Below are positions 1-12,400 of a DNA stretch of 64,000 nt, one piece after another. Made by a program: the position numbers and the translations under genes. Origin of the DNA: Datisca glomerata (taxonomy: Eukaryota; Streptophyta; Magnoliopsida; Cucurbitales; Datiscaceae). Numbering within the stretch: position 1 is the stretch's first letter; each line of letters starts with the position of its first letter. The stretch covers positions 1,109,194-1,173,193 of the forward strand of contig QANY01013583.1 in the NCBI GenBank assembly GCA_003255025.1. Reading direction: 5' to 3'. Below the pieces are notes generated by a model. The model was given only the letters and a program-made list of their open reading frames with translations. It had not been told where the DNA came from and did no database searches.

Positions 1-49
1 GTACTAGGAAGGTAAAATAAAGGAAATGTTTAAGTATACGTCAAAAGGA

Positions 50-1010
50 AAACATAGATGTCTGGCACAACACACTCACTTGCCAGATGAGAAAAATGAC
101 TTTAACTAGAGTAGAAATGCTTGATTAGATGATAAAAGAAAAAAAGGATGTCTGACAAAGCACTATTGCTTGCGAGATGAGAAAAATGACTCTAGCCAGT
201 GCAGAAATGCTTGACTAGAAGTCAAAAGAAAAAAAATATCTGGCACAACACTTTCGCTTGCCATACGAGAAAAATGACTATAGCTAGAGTAGAAATGCTT
301 GGCTAGAAGTCAAAAGAAAAAAAAAGATGTCTGGCATAACACTCTCGCTTGTATGATGAGAAAAATGACACTAGCCAGAGCATAAATGTTTGACTAGTTG
401 TTAAAAGAAAAAAAAGATATGTCTGGCACAACACTCTCGCTTGCCATACGAGAAAGTGGACTCTAGCCAGAGCAGAAATGCTTGACTAGACGTCAAAAGA
501 AAAAAAAAAGATGAATGGAACAACACTCTCGCTTGACAGACAAGAAAAATGACTCTAGCTAGAGCAGAAATTCTTGACTAGAAATCAAAAGAAAAAAAAG
601 ATGTATGGCACAATACTCTCGCTAGAGAAATGACTCTAGCATGATAAGAAATGCTTGAGTAGACATCAAAATGAAATAAGAGATGTCTAGCACAACACTC
701 TCACTTGTTAGATGAGAAAAATAGACTCTAGCCAGAGCAGAAATGCTTGACTAGACATCAAAAGAAAATAAGAGAGGTCTAGCACAACATTATCACTTGC
801 CAGACGAGAGAATGGACTCTAGCTATAGCAGAAATGCTTGACTAAATGTCGAAAGAAAAAAGAGATGTCTGGCACAACACTATCGCTTGCCAGATGAGAA
901 AAAAGACTTTGGTCATAGCAGAAATATCTGATTAGACATAAAAAGAGATGTATGGCGCAACATCTTGCTTGCCAGACGAGAAAAAAAGACTCTAGCCAAA
1001 GTAGAATGCT
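50..1010. repeat. Tandem array, about 90-bp unit, about 11 copies
   Basis: A unit of roughly 90 bases recurs from about base 50 to 1010. Each copy runs from a 'tgtctggcacaacactctcg' box through 'cttgccagacgag', 'aaaaatgactctagccagag' and 'cagaaatgcttgactaga' to an A-rich 'gtcaaaagaaaaaa' end. Copies differ by substitutions and short indels, so the array is old. No reading frame persists across units. A short imperfect inverted repeat (tctggca / tgccaga) sits in each unit. It may be the U3 part of a large LTR, given the TATA-bearing segment downstream, or an independent minisatellite. Confidence 0.85.
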
Positions 1011-1204
1011 ACTCAACATAAACATGACATGCATATTTTTGAACGACATACAAATAACTGAATTGGAAAAATGCCAAGGGTTAAAAGCTTGGCCTCCTTG
1101 CTTAGTTCGGTGACTTAAGGGCAACTGTAATGGGTATTTTCTAATGAGTCATATATATGTGTCATGTGTCATGAATCTAAGTTCATGTAGTATCTAGCTC
1201 TCGA

Positions 1205-1530
1205 GTCCCACCTTGAAAGGACCAAACCAGAAGAGGTGGACTATGTCAAGACAAATGGACCGTACCAGGAAAGGTAGACCAGGTCAAGTCAAATTGGCCA
1301 GACCAAGTGGAGTGGACCAGATCAAGTTTGGCACACCAGTTTAGGTTTGGTTAAGTCAAATGGACCAGACCACAAGAAGTAGATCAGGTTAAGTCAAATG
1401 GATTAGACTAGGAAAATTGGATCATGTTAAGTCAAATGGACCAAATCAGGAGAGGTGGGCCATGTCAAGTCAAATGGACTAGACCAAAAGAGGTGGACCA
1501 GGTCAGGTTTGGTGGACTGGGTTAGGTCCA
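1205..1530. repeat. Degenerate tandem array, about 40-45-bp unit
   Basis: Units built on 'gtcaagtcaaatggaccaga' followed by 'ccaggagaggtggaccag' repeat about seven or eight times with drift. The composition is purine-rich on the + strand. Short open frames through it come from the repeat and are not genes. It lies between the 90-bp array and a TATA-containing segment. Confidence 0.75.
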
Positions 1531-1539
1531 ATTATGATT

Positions 1540-2000
1540 GTGAAATCAGAGAATCTTCCATGTGGCGGGAGGTGAATGGACCACCACAAATGTGCCAATC
1601 GTTGTCCGCCGTGTCAAAATTGTTTCCTTTATGTCCTAATCACCACCCGACATGCAGAAACATCTCTTTTATGTCCTTATCCCGCCTGCCATTTCAAAAG
1701 CATATACTTTATGTTAGCTTGGGTCAAGTCTAATTTAATGCCACATCTTCTCAAATCAATTAGAAGATTAAGTAATATTCTGAAGGCTTCTTACACAAGT
1801 TTTGCCAATGTTTGCCTCCTCTATATATACCTCTCCAATTCTTTAGAGGGGTAGGTCAGTTTGGTTTTAGCTATACTATGTTAAGCTTCACACAAATACT
1901 TAATTAAGCATCGAAGGCTCTTCGATAAAGTCCCCCACCGTGCTGGTGTGAACTTATCCTTGAGTTCCATGTTTTTTTTTATGTGCATGAGTTCAAGTTA
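1540..2000 (+). promoter_or_regulatory. LTR-like segment with TATA box
   Basis: A strong TATA motif (ctatatatac, 1821-1830) is followed by a C/T-rich stretch, then 'taagcatcgaaggctcttcg' (about 1905-1925) and 'cccccaccgtgctggtgtga' (about 1932-1951). This combination resembles the R/U5 part of plant LTR retrotransposons as I remember it. No primer-binding site or internal coding region follows, so at best this is a solo LTR or LTR fragment, possibly with the two upstream arrays as its U3. The family is not identified. Confidence 0.35.
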
Positions 2001-3690
2001 CTTAAGATGAAGTGTGAGATCAAGTTTTTTAAGGTGAAACATGCAAGGGTGGTATTTTTAAGCATCAGCAAGAATGATGTTCAGCTAACTTACTTATATA
2101 ACATAATTAACGTTAAAAAAGATTATTTTATTTGATGAATGAGATTATGATCCTCAATGTTGCATTCAAAATGTTAAGAAAAGATTTGGAAAAGTAAGAA
2201 AGGATGATCTCTTGGGAGGAAGGTGGGCCACAGATGCCTATGGGGATTAGGAAGAAGATGCACTCCCACTTTCAAGCTTTGAATATCCATTTTTGCTCTG
2301 AGCAACCTTTGAATTTTATGTCCCTTGGAAACTGTATATTCGTCCTTCGTGTACATAAATCAACCATTTCACACTTGATTGAGGATATATATATACTACG
2401 ATGAGTTAATTATATTCATTTTACTGAATTTTTTTTTTAATTTTGTTTATAGTATCCTTCTATTTAGAGATATTTTGAGCATATTTTATTTGATCTCAGT
2501 TACCTTTTATCTTGATATTCTAATCAAATATACTGGTCTCTAATAATGTAAACAATGTTATTTTTCAAAAAAAAAATTAGTGTCCAAAGTTACGTTTAAT
2601 AGCAATATTCAAAACGTGCTTAGTATATATATATATATATATATTTGAATTTGCATAAGCATAGTTTTTAAACAATTAAGATTGAATAACTTGTTTGACA
2701 ACTTATTTTTGGGTACATTTTTATTTCAAAAATAGCTAAACAAAAATGAAAATTCATTTAATTTTTATGTACATGTACTTCCAAAAACGCATTTTAAACA
2801 TTCTTAAATAATAGAACAAAAAAGTCAAAAATTGAATTAAATTTGATAAAGCATTTTGTATTTACATTTAATAGATCGGTTATGGTTTAGTACTATTTTA
2901 CTATTTGATTTGTTTGTTTTATTTGACATAAAATAGTCTTTTAGTTAAATACATTATAATTTGAGAAAGAGTCTGTGACTCAACTCAGTCTCTAAAATCT
3001 GTTAGATAATCAGATGATGTAGTAAACAATCTTTTGATAATTTGATTCCTCCTGTTGATGACTTTATCAAAATTAATGTGAATGCATCGTTTAAGACTTG
3101 TCCAACAAGTTGCTTAGTTAATGTAATAGTCAGAAATTCAACAAGCGAAGCTCTCATGATTTATGATAAGCTCGTACGATTCAATAATGAAAATTGTGAG
3201 ATAAATGATTTTCACTTTTAACTTTAAGCATCGTAAATATGACTCTTCATTTTTTCGTGGTTATAATATTTCTCTCCCATCTTAAAAAAAATCTCATTCC
3301 CTAAATGAAAATGTAGAGGGACTTAAAACATTAAGTTGATATCTTTGTCAAAATAAGAGGATGTAAAACTTTTATATATGATCACTTGGATTAATAGCGT
3401 TGCTCATTTACATACTCTAATTAGTTAAACAATTAGAAATTGACACTTCAAACTAAAATTAAAAAAAAATGGTTAAGAGCTAGAAAAAGATAAAAGAGTT
3501 CAAACATATGGCTAAACGACAAACAAGTGTTGTAATGTAACAGTTCGTTCAAGTCGACGACCTCGAACGACCAAAAACCCGACAAGTCGACGGTAAATCA
3601 TCTGTCTGTAATTGAAAACTTGGACAAGAAGTCATATTTAACTCCTTAAGATAGCCCCTTGCATTAATACTAACTAAACTTTGTATGTTC
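2001..3690. other. AT-rich intergenic spacer
   Basis: No coding region is supported. It contains a (TA)n run at about 2623-2643 and scattered A/T homopolymers. Short open frames at 2174-2404 have no recognisable content. It is the upstream intergenic region of the IDD gene. Confidence 0.6.
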
Positions 3691-4363
3691 TTTTAATTCT
3701 CTTTCTCTCTCTCTCTCTTTATTTTATATTTTGTTTAATTATAATTATGTGTTCGTATCATAATTCTCTCTCTTCAGAAAAGTCAGAGGTCACACACAGC
3801 AAAGACTTCGCTCAATCCCACTTCATTCAAATACCAATCTCTCTGTCTCTCTCTATCTAACCCGCCCTCCAAAACAGTGAAATCTTTTGTATTTGCTCTT
3901 TATCGCTGTGGTATTCGTCGAAAAAACGGTGATTGGGTTAGATTCGGTGATCGCAAACTGAGTAAACGTGAAGATTTTGATCGCCTATTTTGCGAAGTTT
4001 GAGATATTGATTGTTGGGTCGCCGGAGATTGATTTTCCGGTGGTCGTGGTTAATTGGGGGTTTTTGATTTGAGAGCTTTTATTTCCCGTCTTTGGGTTTA
4101 ATCATTTTGTTTCTTGGGTTATGCGAGTTTTGGTCACAGACCCATTTGAGCTGGTAGGTGGGTGAGAAAATAAAGCAGCTTGACCGGTAGATAAGATTGA
4201 GAAGAGTGGAGAGAGAAAGAGAGAGAAGGAACCCTAGAAGGAACACACAACTCTGTCCCCCCCAAAAGCTTCATTGAATTATGAGATAAATGCTGTAAGA
4301 TTTTACCCTTTCGGTCAAATACTATTAATTCCAGAGAAACCCTAAGGAAAATTGCAGAAATCC
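3690..4363 (+). promoter_or_regulatory. Proximal promoter and 5' leader of the IDD gene
   Basis: The base composition changes at about 3700. CT-rich blocks (3701-3720, 3838-3860) are followed by a more balanced leader-like stretch up to the ATG at 4364. I cannot place the transcription start. If the whole stretch is leader, it carries upstream ATGs: one opening a 14-codon frame (4121-4165) and two minimal frames, ATG-AGA-TAA (4281-4289) and ATG-CTG-TAA (4290-4298). A 5'UTR intron is possible and would remove some of these. Confidence 0.5.
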
Positions 4364-5409
4364 ATGCCGACCGACTTAGATAATTCCTCTACAGCTTCAG
4401 GGGAAGCTAGTGTCTCTTCCTCTGGTAATCAACCCCCACCGCCCAAATCCACCGCCAAGAAGAAGCGAAACCTACCGGGGATGCCAGGTTATATGAATTC
4501 CTTTAGTTTCTAAAATATCAGAACTTATTATTTCAAAGTTCTAATCTTAATTCTTTTTCCTGTGTAGATCCGGATGCAGAGGTGATAGCTCTGTCGCCAA
4601 AGACCCTGATGGCGACGAATCGATTCGTTTGCGAAATTTGCAATAAAGGGTTTCAGAGGGATCAGAATTTGCAGCTTCATCGGCGGGGACACAATCTCCC
4701 ATGGAAGCTTAAGCAACGTTCGAGCAAGGAGGTGAAGAAGAGAGTCTATGTTTGTCCCGAGACTTCGTGTGTCCACCATGACCCTTCCAGAGCTTTGGGC
4801 GATCTCACAGGGATAAAGAAGCATTTCTGTAGGAAGCATGGCGAGAAGAAGTGGAAATGCGATAAGTGTTCGAAGAAATACGCCGTTCAGTCCGATTGGA
4901 AAGCTCATTCGAAGATTTGTGGCACCAGAGAGTACAAGTGCGACTGCGGGACTTTGTTTTCAAGGTGCTTAAGCTTTAAATTAACCATTGATTCAATTTT
5001 GATGGAATTCTTGGTGTGTCTGTGTTTTTATGGAGTCGTGAAGTTGGTTTTGGTTTTGCGTTTTTTGAAGGAGGGATAGCTTCATTACGCACAGAGCGTT
5101 CTGTGATGCTTTGGCAGAGGAGAGCGCTAGAGGTCCGCCTCAACCTCGGCCTCAGCCTCAGCCTCAGCCTCAGCCTCAGCCTCAGCCTCAGCAGCAGATG
5201 GTGGAAAATCCCAGTTCAGAATCTGAACCAAAAGTTCAGTCAGTTAACTCTTCTCCGCCATCTCCGGCCCCAGCCTCCTCAGTTCCTTCTCAGTCAACGG
5301 GTGTGATATCATCGGTCTTGCCTATTCAGAGTCAAGGTAAATTTAATCCATATTCGGAAATTAAGTTGAATTTTGTCGGATGTGTTTTTTGTCTTAATAA
5401 ATTAACTAA

Positions 5410-5481
<72 letters not shown>

Positions 5482-6533
5482 CTTGTGGATCTTGGATTTT
5501 AGTTGCTTTTGTCTGTTACTGATCCTTTGTGTTGTCTGGGTATTTATCCTTGGTGTTGTCTGGATAATGAGATCTTAAACTTCATGAATAGCCTTTTCTG
5601 AGATACAATTTTAAGATCTTTGATAAAATAATCATCCAATAGATTCAAAAGCTAAAAGGGGATTTTAGTCAGGAAATGATAAATTCATTATTCTCCTTTT
5701 TTTTCCTTCCTAAAGTTCTTCAATAAAGAAAAGCCCAACTTCCTTTTTTCTTTACGATAGCCAATTGGTTTTCTTCTTTTTCTGTTTTGATCTCAGTTAC
5801 AGAGCTGGCTGATAATCCCCCACAACCCGTCGAGGAAGTAACAGCGGCCACAACGGTCTGCAGCAGCAGTACTAGCCCAAGCAGCAATAGCAGTACAAGC
5901 AGTACTGTGTTCGCTAGCTTATTTGCTTCCTCAAATGCAGCAGTAAGCTTACAACCTCCTCAACCTCCTGCATTTACCGATCTGATAAGAGCCATGGCCC
6001 GTGCAGAGCGTCCAACTGAACTTGCACTATCTTCAGCCAATGAGCCTATTTCTTTGTGTCTCTCCACGAGCCACGGGTCTTCACTTTTTCAAGAACGTCG
6101 TCCTTATGCACCTCCACCACAACCAGCTATGTCTGCCACTGCACTACTTCAAAAGGCAGCTCAAATGGGAGCAGCAGCCACAAATGCATCATTACTTCGT
6201 GGGTTTGGTGTAGTATCCTCTTCCTCTTCATCTGCCCCACAAGAGAGTATGCAGTGGAGTCAAAGGCAAGTTGAAGCCGATGGTAGCTCGGTTGCTGCAG
6301 GGCTTGGACTTGGGCTTCCATATGATGGAAGTTCGGGACTTAAGGAATTGATGATGGGAAATCACTCCATTTTCGGTCCTAAGCAAACCACCTTGGATTT
6401 TCTCGGATTAGGGATGGCTGTTGGTGGAAGCCCCAGCCCTGGCTTGTCTGCACTAATCACATCAATTGGCGGTGGTCTAGACGCATTTGGTAGTAGTGAA
6501 TTCCCGGGAAAGGATATAGGTAGAAGCTCATAA
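4364..6533 (+). CDS. INDETERMINATE DOMAIN (IDD) C2H2 zinc-finger transcription factor
   Basis: A nuclear DNA-binding regulator of the plant-specific IDD family. Four coding exons give one 507-aa frame: 4364-4487, 4568-4964, 5071-5336 and 5797-6533, all with GT/AG introns. Residues 32-35 (KKKR) form a basic signal before the conserved PDAEV segment. Four fingers follow: C2H2 at about 61-83, C2H2 at about 103-135, C2HC at about 140-162 and CCHC at about 167-185. The last is split by intron 2 at the usual LFSR/RDSF position. A Pro-Gln tract follows at about 196-214. The C-terminus carries the family boxes MSATALLQKAAQMG (374-387) and TLDFLGL (461-467), plus an EAR-like LGLGL (about 432-436). Known IDD proteins bind DNA and act with DELLA, SHORT-ROOT or SCARECROW partners. 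Finger sequence and C-terminal boxes suggest the MAGPIE/NUTCRACKER/IDD4-6 group rather than the IDD14-16 group. The exact orthologue is not assigned. No stop or missing ligand is seen. Confidence 0.94.
5136..5196 (+). repeat. In-frame CCTCAG hexanucleotide repeat (Pro-Gln tract)
   Basis: About seven consecutive CCTCAG-like hexamers lie in exon 3 of the IDD gene. They encode alternating Pro-Gln just after the fourth zinc finger and finish with CAG CAG. Length change in steps of six bases would keep the frame, so this is a likely site of allelic variation. Confidence 0.9.
5414..5480. repeat. Compound (CT)n(CA)n microsatellite in IDD intron 3
   Basis: About 16 CT units run directly into about 17 CA units inside the 460-base third intron (5337-5796). 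The tract is uninterrupted, which suggests it is still length-variable. It does not overlap the splice sites. Confidence 0.95.
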
Positions 6534-6870
6534 AACCAAAAAAGTACCTACCCACATAAAGAGTGATGTGGTTTTTGGACAATTCTTATTACAGAATTTG
6601 ACGATAATCAGTTGGGTGGCTTTTATTTGTTCTGCTGCCTTCTGCTAAAAAGTAAGACGACCTCTTGGAGTGCTTGCACCCATATATTTATTATCTATGT
6701 AAGGTTGTTCTTGAATCTTGATAAGGCTTGGGAGAACAGTTGGATGGCTTTGTGTAAGGTAATTTGGCGTTAATGAATATGTATAGGCACATATATTTAT
6801 TTCTTTTTCGAAGTTTAGAAGATGAAGCTTCTGGATTTCAATGCCAATGGATAATTTTAAGGTAATACCT
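6534..6870 (+). other. Probable 3'UTR of the IDD gene
   Basis: Non-coding sequence directly after the TAA stop. It is of ordinary composition and lacks a clear AATAAA. The end of the transcript cannot be placed from sequence alone. Confidence 0.45.
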
Positions 6871-8372
6871 TCTTTTCAGTACTCACTTAGTTTGCAAGTT
6901 AACTGAATACAAATTAGAAAACTGAAGATTTGGTTTATAGCTTCACTGCAACCACGAAAGGTGTGAATCTGTTTGGGTTATTGTTCAGTTTAAACGGAAA
7001 GACTATCGAATCATCTCTTTCATATATGGTGATCATTTATAGATTGGTCTTATCATGTTTAACTTAGTAAGATAACTGATTATTCCAATCTCCTTCGCCG
7101 AATATAAAGATCGGTCGAACTTGAGATGTTCTCTTTTAGTAATGTGATCAAGGAGGTCTTCTCTTTAAACATATGATCAAGCTTTGATTGCCAAAAAGTT
7201 ATTAGTGAAGAAGGGTGAAAGCCCAATATTTATGTATTGTTCTATTCTTCTTTGTAAGTCTAACATATTTACATCGACATTGGTTAAGGTTGCCATCATA
7301 CATTTATTATATGTTTCCCTAATCTTAAATTCTTTCACTAATTGAACGAGGTAGACAGCTTTTTGTTGGAATAATGGGCGGTAGAAAGGTTTCTTGTCTG
7401 TTGGATTTTCTTCAACTTACTTGTAGACATAGACAAGCTGCTCGGTCACGAAATTTTCTGTGTTTCTTTTGTCTCTTCCTGGAAGTTCTATGATACACAT
7501 ACGATTGGGATTATGTGTCCTTTAAAAGAATTAGGCCAACATTACCTTCCACGTATAGTTTTCAATTAGTATCATTATCTTATGGATAAAAGTTTCTATA
7601 TCATAATATAGTTATAATCAAATACAAAAAAAGGATAAAAATCAACTTATGATGAGCACTTTTTTATATACTATTCAATCATATGTAATACATAAAAACA
7701 GTAAAATAAATTAAATCAAGGTAAATGTAAGAACTTGATGTAAAAACTCATTATATAAGAACTAGTCGTAAATGAATATTATATTTCACAAATCACTTCT
7801 CATAATAAATTACATTTCAAAAATTATATATCCAAAGTCGCATTTCAAAAATTAATTTTCAATTGTTAAGTTTTGACGTATCTTTATTTGATGCACAAAT
7901 AGAAATATGACATGTGTTTAGTAAAATGAAAGTGGACAAAATTATCCAAAAAGTTTCTCCCCTACTTCCACCTTTTAATCTCAGCCATCAAATTAGTTTC
8001 GAATAATCTAGATTAGGTTAATTCCCCCAAAGAACTTGAAGAAACTAAAAAAATGTGACATAAAGTTCCAGGTGGCAAACTTTTGGTGGTCTTTTATGTA
8101 CCACCGAGATCTATCTCGACCTAGATCTAGCTAGGTGTTTTCTCTATCTCTAAGAATATTTGATGTTATTGTTGATGTAGGGATCGTAAAGTACCACGTA
8201 ATGTAAGATGATTTCTTAAATCAAATTGTTCGAGTATGATTATGTGAAAATAAGATTTCTTAAAATCTAAGATGAATGAATTTGGTGATATGGGTATGTA
8301 TGTTTTGATATATGATAGGGAATGTTATAATTTTTGTTTGTCATTTTCCTAATTTACCTTCGGATTTAAAAA
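6871..8372. other. Intergenic spacer, nothing recognised
   Basis: AT-rich DNA without a supported gene, RNA or element. It ends at the candidate 14-bp target-site copy (8373-8386) that precedes the LINE. Confidence 0.6.
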
Positions 8373-8459
8373 ATGTTGATTAGTGAAAATTTATATTACT
8401 TTCTCTCTCTAGAGCTTCTCTCTCTAACCTCCTCAAGTTTTCTCGGTTTTCATGCATTA

Positions 8460-9436
8460 ATGGTGAATCCCTCTCGGGATCAGGGCCTGAGTTTGGAGCT
8501 TGAGCTATTGGTCAATTGAAGCTTTCAATATAAGGAAGATGAACGAGAGGACGTTCGAAAATACGTACGCATGGTCTTCATGGTGGTCCAAATTTCCTTG
8601 GTGAAAGTTCGAAGGTACTATTGAACACTATTTCATTGGATAATCCATCTACTATTACGGGAATGAATTTAGGTCTAAAGAGTGGGCGTGGGAGACCACC
8701 TAAAAATAAAGGATTATCGCTCAGCCCTAAGGACAATTCTGTGAACTTTCCTGATTTAGCAAGAGAAGGAGACAATTGATAAAGCAAATAAAAATATTTC
8801 TTCTTGAAGCTTAGAGAAGAATTCTCTTTAACCTGTGTTATACAGTGGTTTCAATGGTGATATCGAGGGAGAAGAGGAATTTCCTTCCTTACCCTCTAAT
8901 ATGAAAAACCCTAAATCTATTGAGGAGGTCATATTGGAGAATGTAGCTTATAATTCAATATTGAAAGACCTGCATGAACCTATAAAACCTGATAATGGAA
9001 ATATATCAGAAACTAACAAAGCAAGATGGTTGGACAGAGTAAGGCAACCAAATGTGCATTTGATCCCTCTAAATGAAAACCCATGAAGGATGCTTCGAGT
9101 GGTAAATGCAAAATACTGGATGAAGTGGTAAAAGAGGGTCTGAAACTTTGGGGGAACTCTATAATTGGCCATTTTCTAGATAAAAAGCGAGCATTTAACC
9201 TAGTTAATCAAGCTGCACATCGTCTGTGGGGAAGAAGAGGCTTAAAGGAAGTGGCAGAAAATGATAATGAATTTTTCTTCTTTAAATTCCAATCCCAAGA
9301 AGGCAAAATTAACATACTGAAGGGTGGACCTTGGTACATGTTAGGAAACTTACTAAAACATAGATGAGCAAAATACCAATCAGGGTGAAGTTGTGTCCCA
9401 GCCATTATATGGACCCAAAAAAAGGGATTAATTACT
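8460..9436 (+). pseudogene. LINE ORF1, 5' part (DUF4283-type domain)
   Basis: The retrotransposon nucleic-acid-binding protein, broken by frame changes. A GRGRPP-type segment (about 8685-8705) and a 'FPSLP' segment (about 8880) precede a DUF4283-like domain. In that domain a W-x-R-G-L stretch (about 9225-9245), an FFFFKF core (about 9272-9290) and a GGPWYM motif (about 9325-9342) are readable. The K-IP-RVKL continuation (about 9367-9395) shifts frame. It stops abruptly near 9436. The missing remainder is found in the correct order at 18588, on the far side of the nested insertion. Confidence 0.75.
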
Positions 9437-12400
9437 TGTCGTCGCGGTGCGTGCGCGATGGAAGCGTAGAGGCCCGTGACCTTTTAACAAGTTAAACTTT
9501 TAATAAAAATGAAATTTTTAATAAAACAAAACTTATGCATCGCCACGATAACTAAATAAAAACTTTTATTAAAAACTCTTTTTCAATCAGTTAAAATTCA
9601 TTATATATTTATAAGTTAAATCTACAACATATAAGGTTAGGAATCATATACTTCTTGTAATTATATCAAGTGTCATTGCAAAAATTGATCGATCATCCGT
9701 TCCCACGAAATCGTTCCAACTATCAGTAGACTCCGAGATCCACAACAAGATCTTCCAAGTCAATCCTCAACGCACTAGGATGTGTATGAGCACGTAGAAT
9801 ATTATTAGACATTTTTTCTGTCTCTAGATATTCTCAACACATGATATCTAGAGATTTACTGAGAAAGACTTTAGTGAGACGATTTTCTAAAAGAACATGA
9901 TGATGATTCTTTTAGAGATTTGATTAACGTTTAATCACAGAGAAAATCTTTCAGAAACCAATCGTGTTCTCAATTAAACTCTTGATTGATGAATTAATGA
10001 TCTGATCAACTGATTTTCTCTTCTCTTTCAACTAGCAAAGCCATTAGAATAATATCTGTATATATTCTAGATAAATGTCATATCAAATTTTTAGGGATAA
10101 ACTGAAATAATATTCAATTGTAAAATTATTAATTGCAGTGGGACCCACTACAATTGTGCACAACTGCACTGTCATGTGGCGCTACAGTGTTGCACACTCA
10201 CTACTGTAGTGCCACGTGACACCACATTAGTCCATGTCAATTTCTAATATCCTATCAGTGATTGACACTTGGCAATTAATGTGAATTAAATATTTATTTT
10301 AATCAGATAATTATCTAGATATCTGTTAATTTAAAATTAACATATTTGATTATTCCTATCAACTAACTTATCTGTTATTTCACAAATAACAGATTTAGTT
10401 GATTTAAATTATTATCTAATAATAGTTTAAGTATTTAATCTCATAAATTAGACACTGTCTCATTTATCGATAATCAAAAAAAGCTTATATATATATATAT
10501 AATTTATGAAAATTATATCTAAATATACAAATAATTCAAATAATTAATTCTTAATTAATTAATCTCACATAATTATCTTATACTTATGTACTTGTCCCAG
10601 AATAAAAATTTATTTTGTAAGTCAGTCGTTTTCCCATATCCTGAAATATTTACAACCTAGATAGCATGGTACAGAGGTGACTTGGAGACCATGGACCTAT
10701 AATCTTAAGCTTCAATAAACCATATTATTAATTAAACTATTTAATTAAATAATCTTATTTATTAATTCTATTATTACTCTACTATAAATATGGAATTGCA
10801 CTCTTAGTAATTATAGAATGTATATACAGAGTATTCTCATGTAGTCCACTGACATAATCATTTCATATAGTTCTGTCTTTCAAAGTTACCATTTTACCCT
10901 TCTAATTACCTCTTGATCCTTAAGTACCATTAATCCACTAGTGAATGGCTAATTTATAATCTTATTATAAATTTGAGCTCAATAACCATTTATTATAGAA
11001 TTAACACTTAAGGGAACCAATATACGATCCGTTAGGAAATCTTAGATTTCAAATCTTGTAAGATAATGTCCCCAGTCATCCATATTACTGAATCTCCAAA
11101 ACAAAAGTCAGTAGCCTGATTAACAAACAGACATTAACGACTGAATAAAAAAATTCAGTAGACATGCATAGAAGTTCATGACTACTCAAGATTCAGACTG
11201 ATCTACATAAAAGTCATAGTTTTAGCTTTCTAAAACTTGGTCGGTAAAAGGTCTACTTTTGCCAACCAATTTGTATCTTCATCGCACTAGTTCATCTTTC
11301 TAAAACGGCATTGTTTCATTAGAACTATAAAACACTCTCATTATCCCTAAACTCCCCTGAGCGCAGAGTTCATTTCCTCCTCCCACCCCTATGACAGAGT
11401 CCTCGCTGTACTTTTTTGCTGACTGTCTTGGTTCTTTCTCTTCTTCTCTGTTGACGACCATCAAGGTAAGCAAACCTCTTCCGTTGTTGGTCACTAGGTT
11501 CTTTTCTTCATTTCTCTTGTCGATTTTCACCGAGTAAAATCTAAGGTTTTGTTCTTACAATGGTTTTTTAGAAATTGATTCTTGTGGTCCTGAATTTTTG
11601 AAGATATTTTATTTTTGAAGTGCTTAATCTGCATATATGTATAATAATTTCATCCTATTTTCATTTCTTCCTGTTTTCATTTGAGATTGCTGATTGTATT
11701 GAGAAATCTGAGATTACTAATTTTTCCGATTGTATTGAGTAATCTGAGATTTCATAAGATTGTTCTAGTTAGTTCTGAGTAATTTGAGATTATGCTCATT
11801 GTCTTCATTTCTTGTGATTTTTATTTTGAGAAATCAGATATTTTGCTCTGATCTTTAATGTATATTATCCAGTCACACTCTTAAATACTGGGAGATAGAA
11901 AATATTGTTGGTGTGACTTCTGTTGCTATTGTTAGCTTTAGTAGCCCAAACCCTGGCCTCCAAATCCTTGATTTTACATTATTTGCCAATGACTTAGCTA
12001 CTGACTTGGTAGTGAAGACCACTTTTCTTGACCCTGTAATAGTGAGGAATCTAAAGAGTGTTCTTGGTGGAAGTGGTTAAGTTTGATTAGGATTTTATTT
12101 CCATTAATCTTCTATAATTTCAACTTGGTATCAGTGTTTTCTATTAGCTATTAATTCTTTCAGTCAATCTAATGGATATTTATGCTATTTTCGAAATAAA
12201 TTTATCAATTCCTTGTGTTTTTGTTGAATGAAAGTGCCATATCCCTATAACGTTAGTTATTAAAAATGTTAGAATGTGTCTCACATCGCAACGAACATGT
12301 TGGAAGGTGTTACAATTACTAAATCTTATGTTGGTTAAATGTTTTTTTATTCCATTCTCTATAACATCTAGGTTTTACTGAGTAGAACAACTGAACTTCT

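Noticed and set aside
1455..1854. Two overlapping 92-codon frames after the 42-bp array
   Set aside because: No domain, start within repeats, and mutually overlapping; probably chance.
4528..4908. 126-codon minus-strand open frame opposite IDD exon 2
   Set aside because: Shadow of the conserved zinc-finger coding exon on the other strand; no independent features.
5016..5306. Frame with a long Leu-Ser repeat over the exon 3 hexamer repeat
   Set aside because: Wrong-frame reading of CCTCAG repeats (CTC AGC gives Leu-Ser); the spliced IDD frame explains the region.
6001..6321. Three 64-72-codon frames within IDD exon 4
   Set aside because: Alternative frames of a long coding exon. The main frame has the family motifs.
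10140..10215. 'cactacaatt' and 'actactgtagtg' as the missing CACTA left end
   Set aside because: Match to the right terminus stops after CACTACAA; no gcgac subterminal motifs are nearby.
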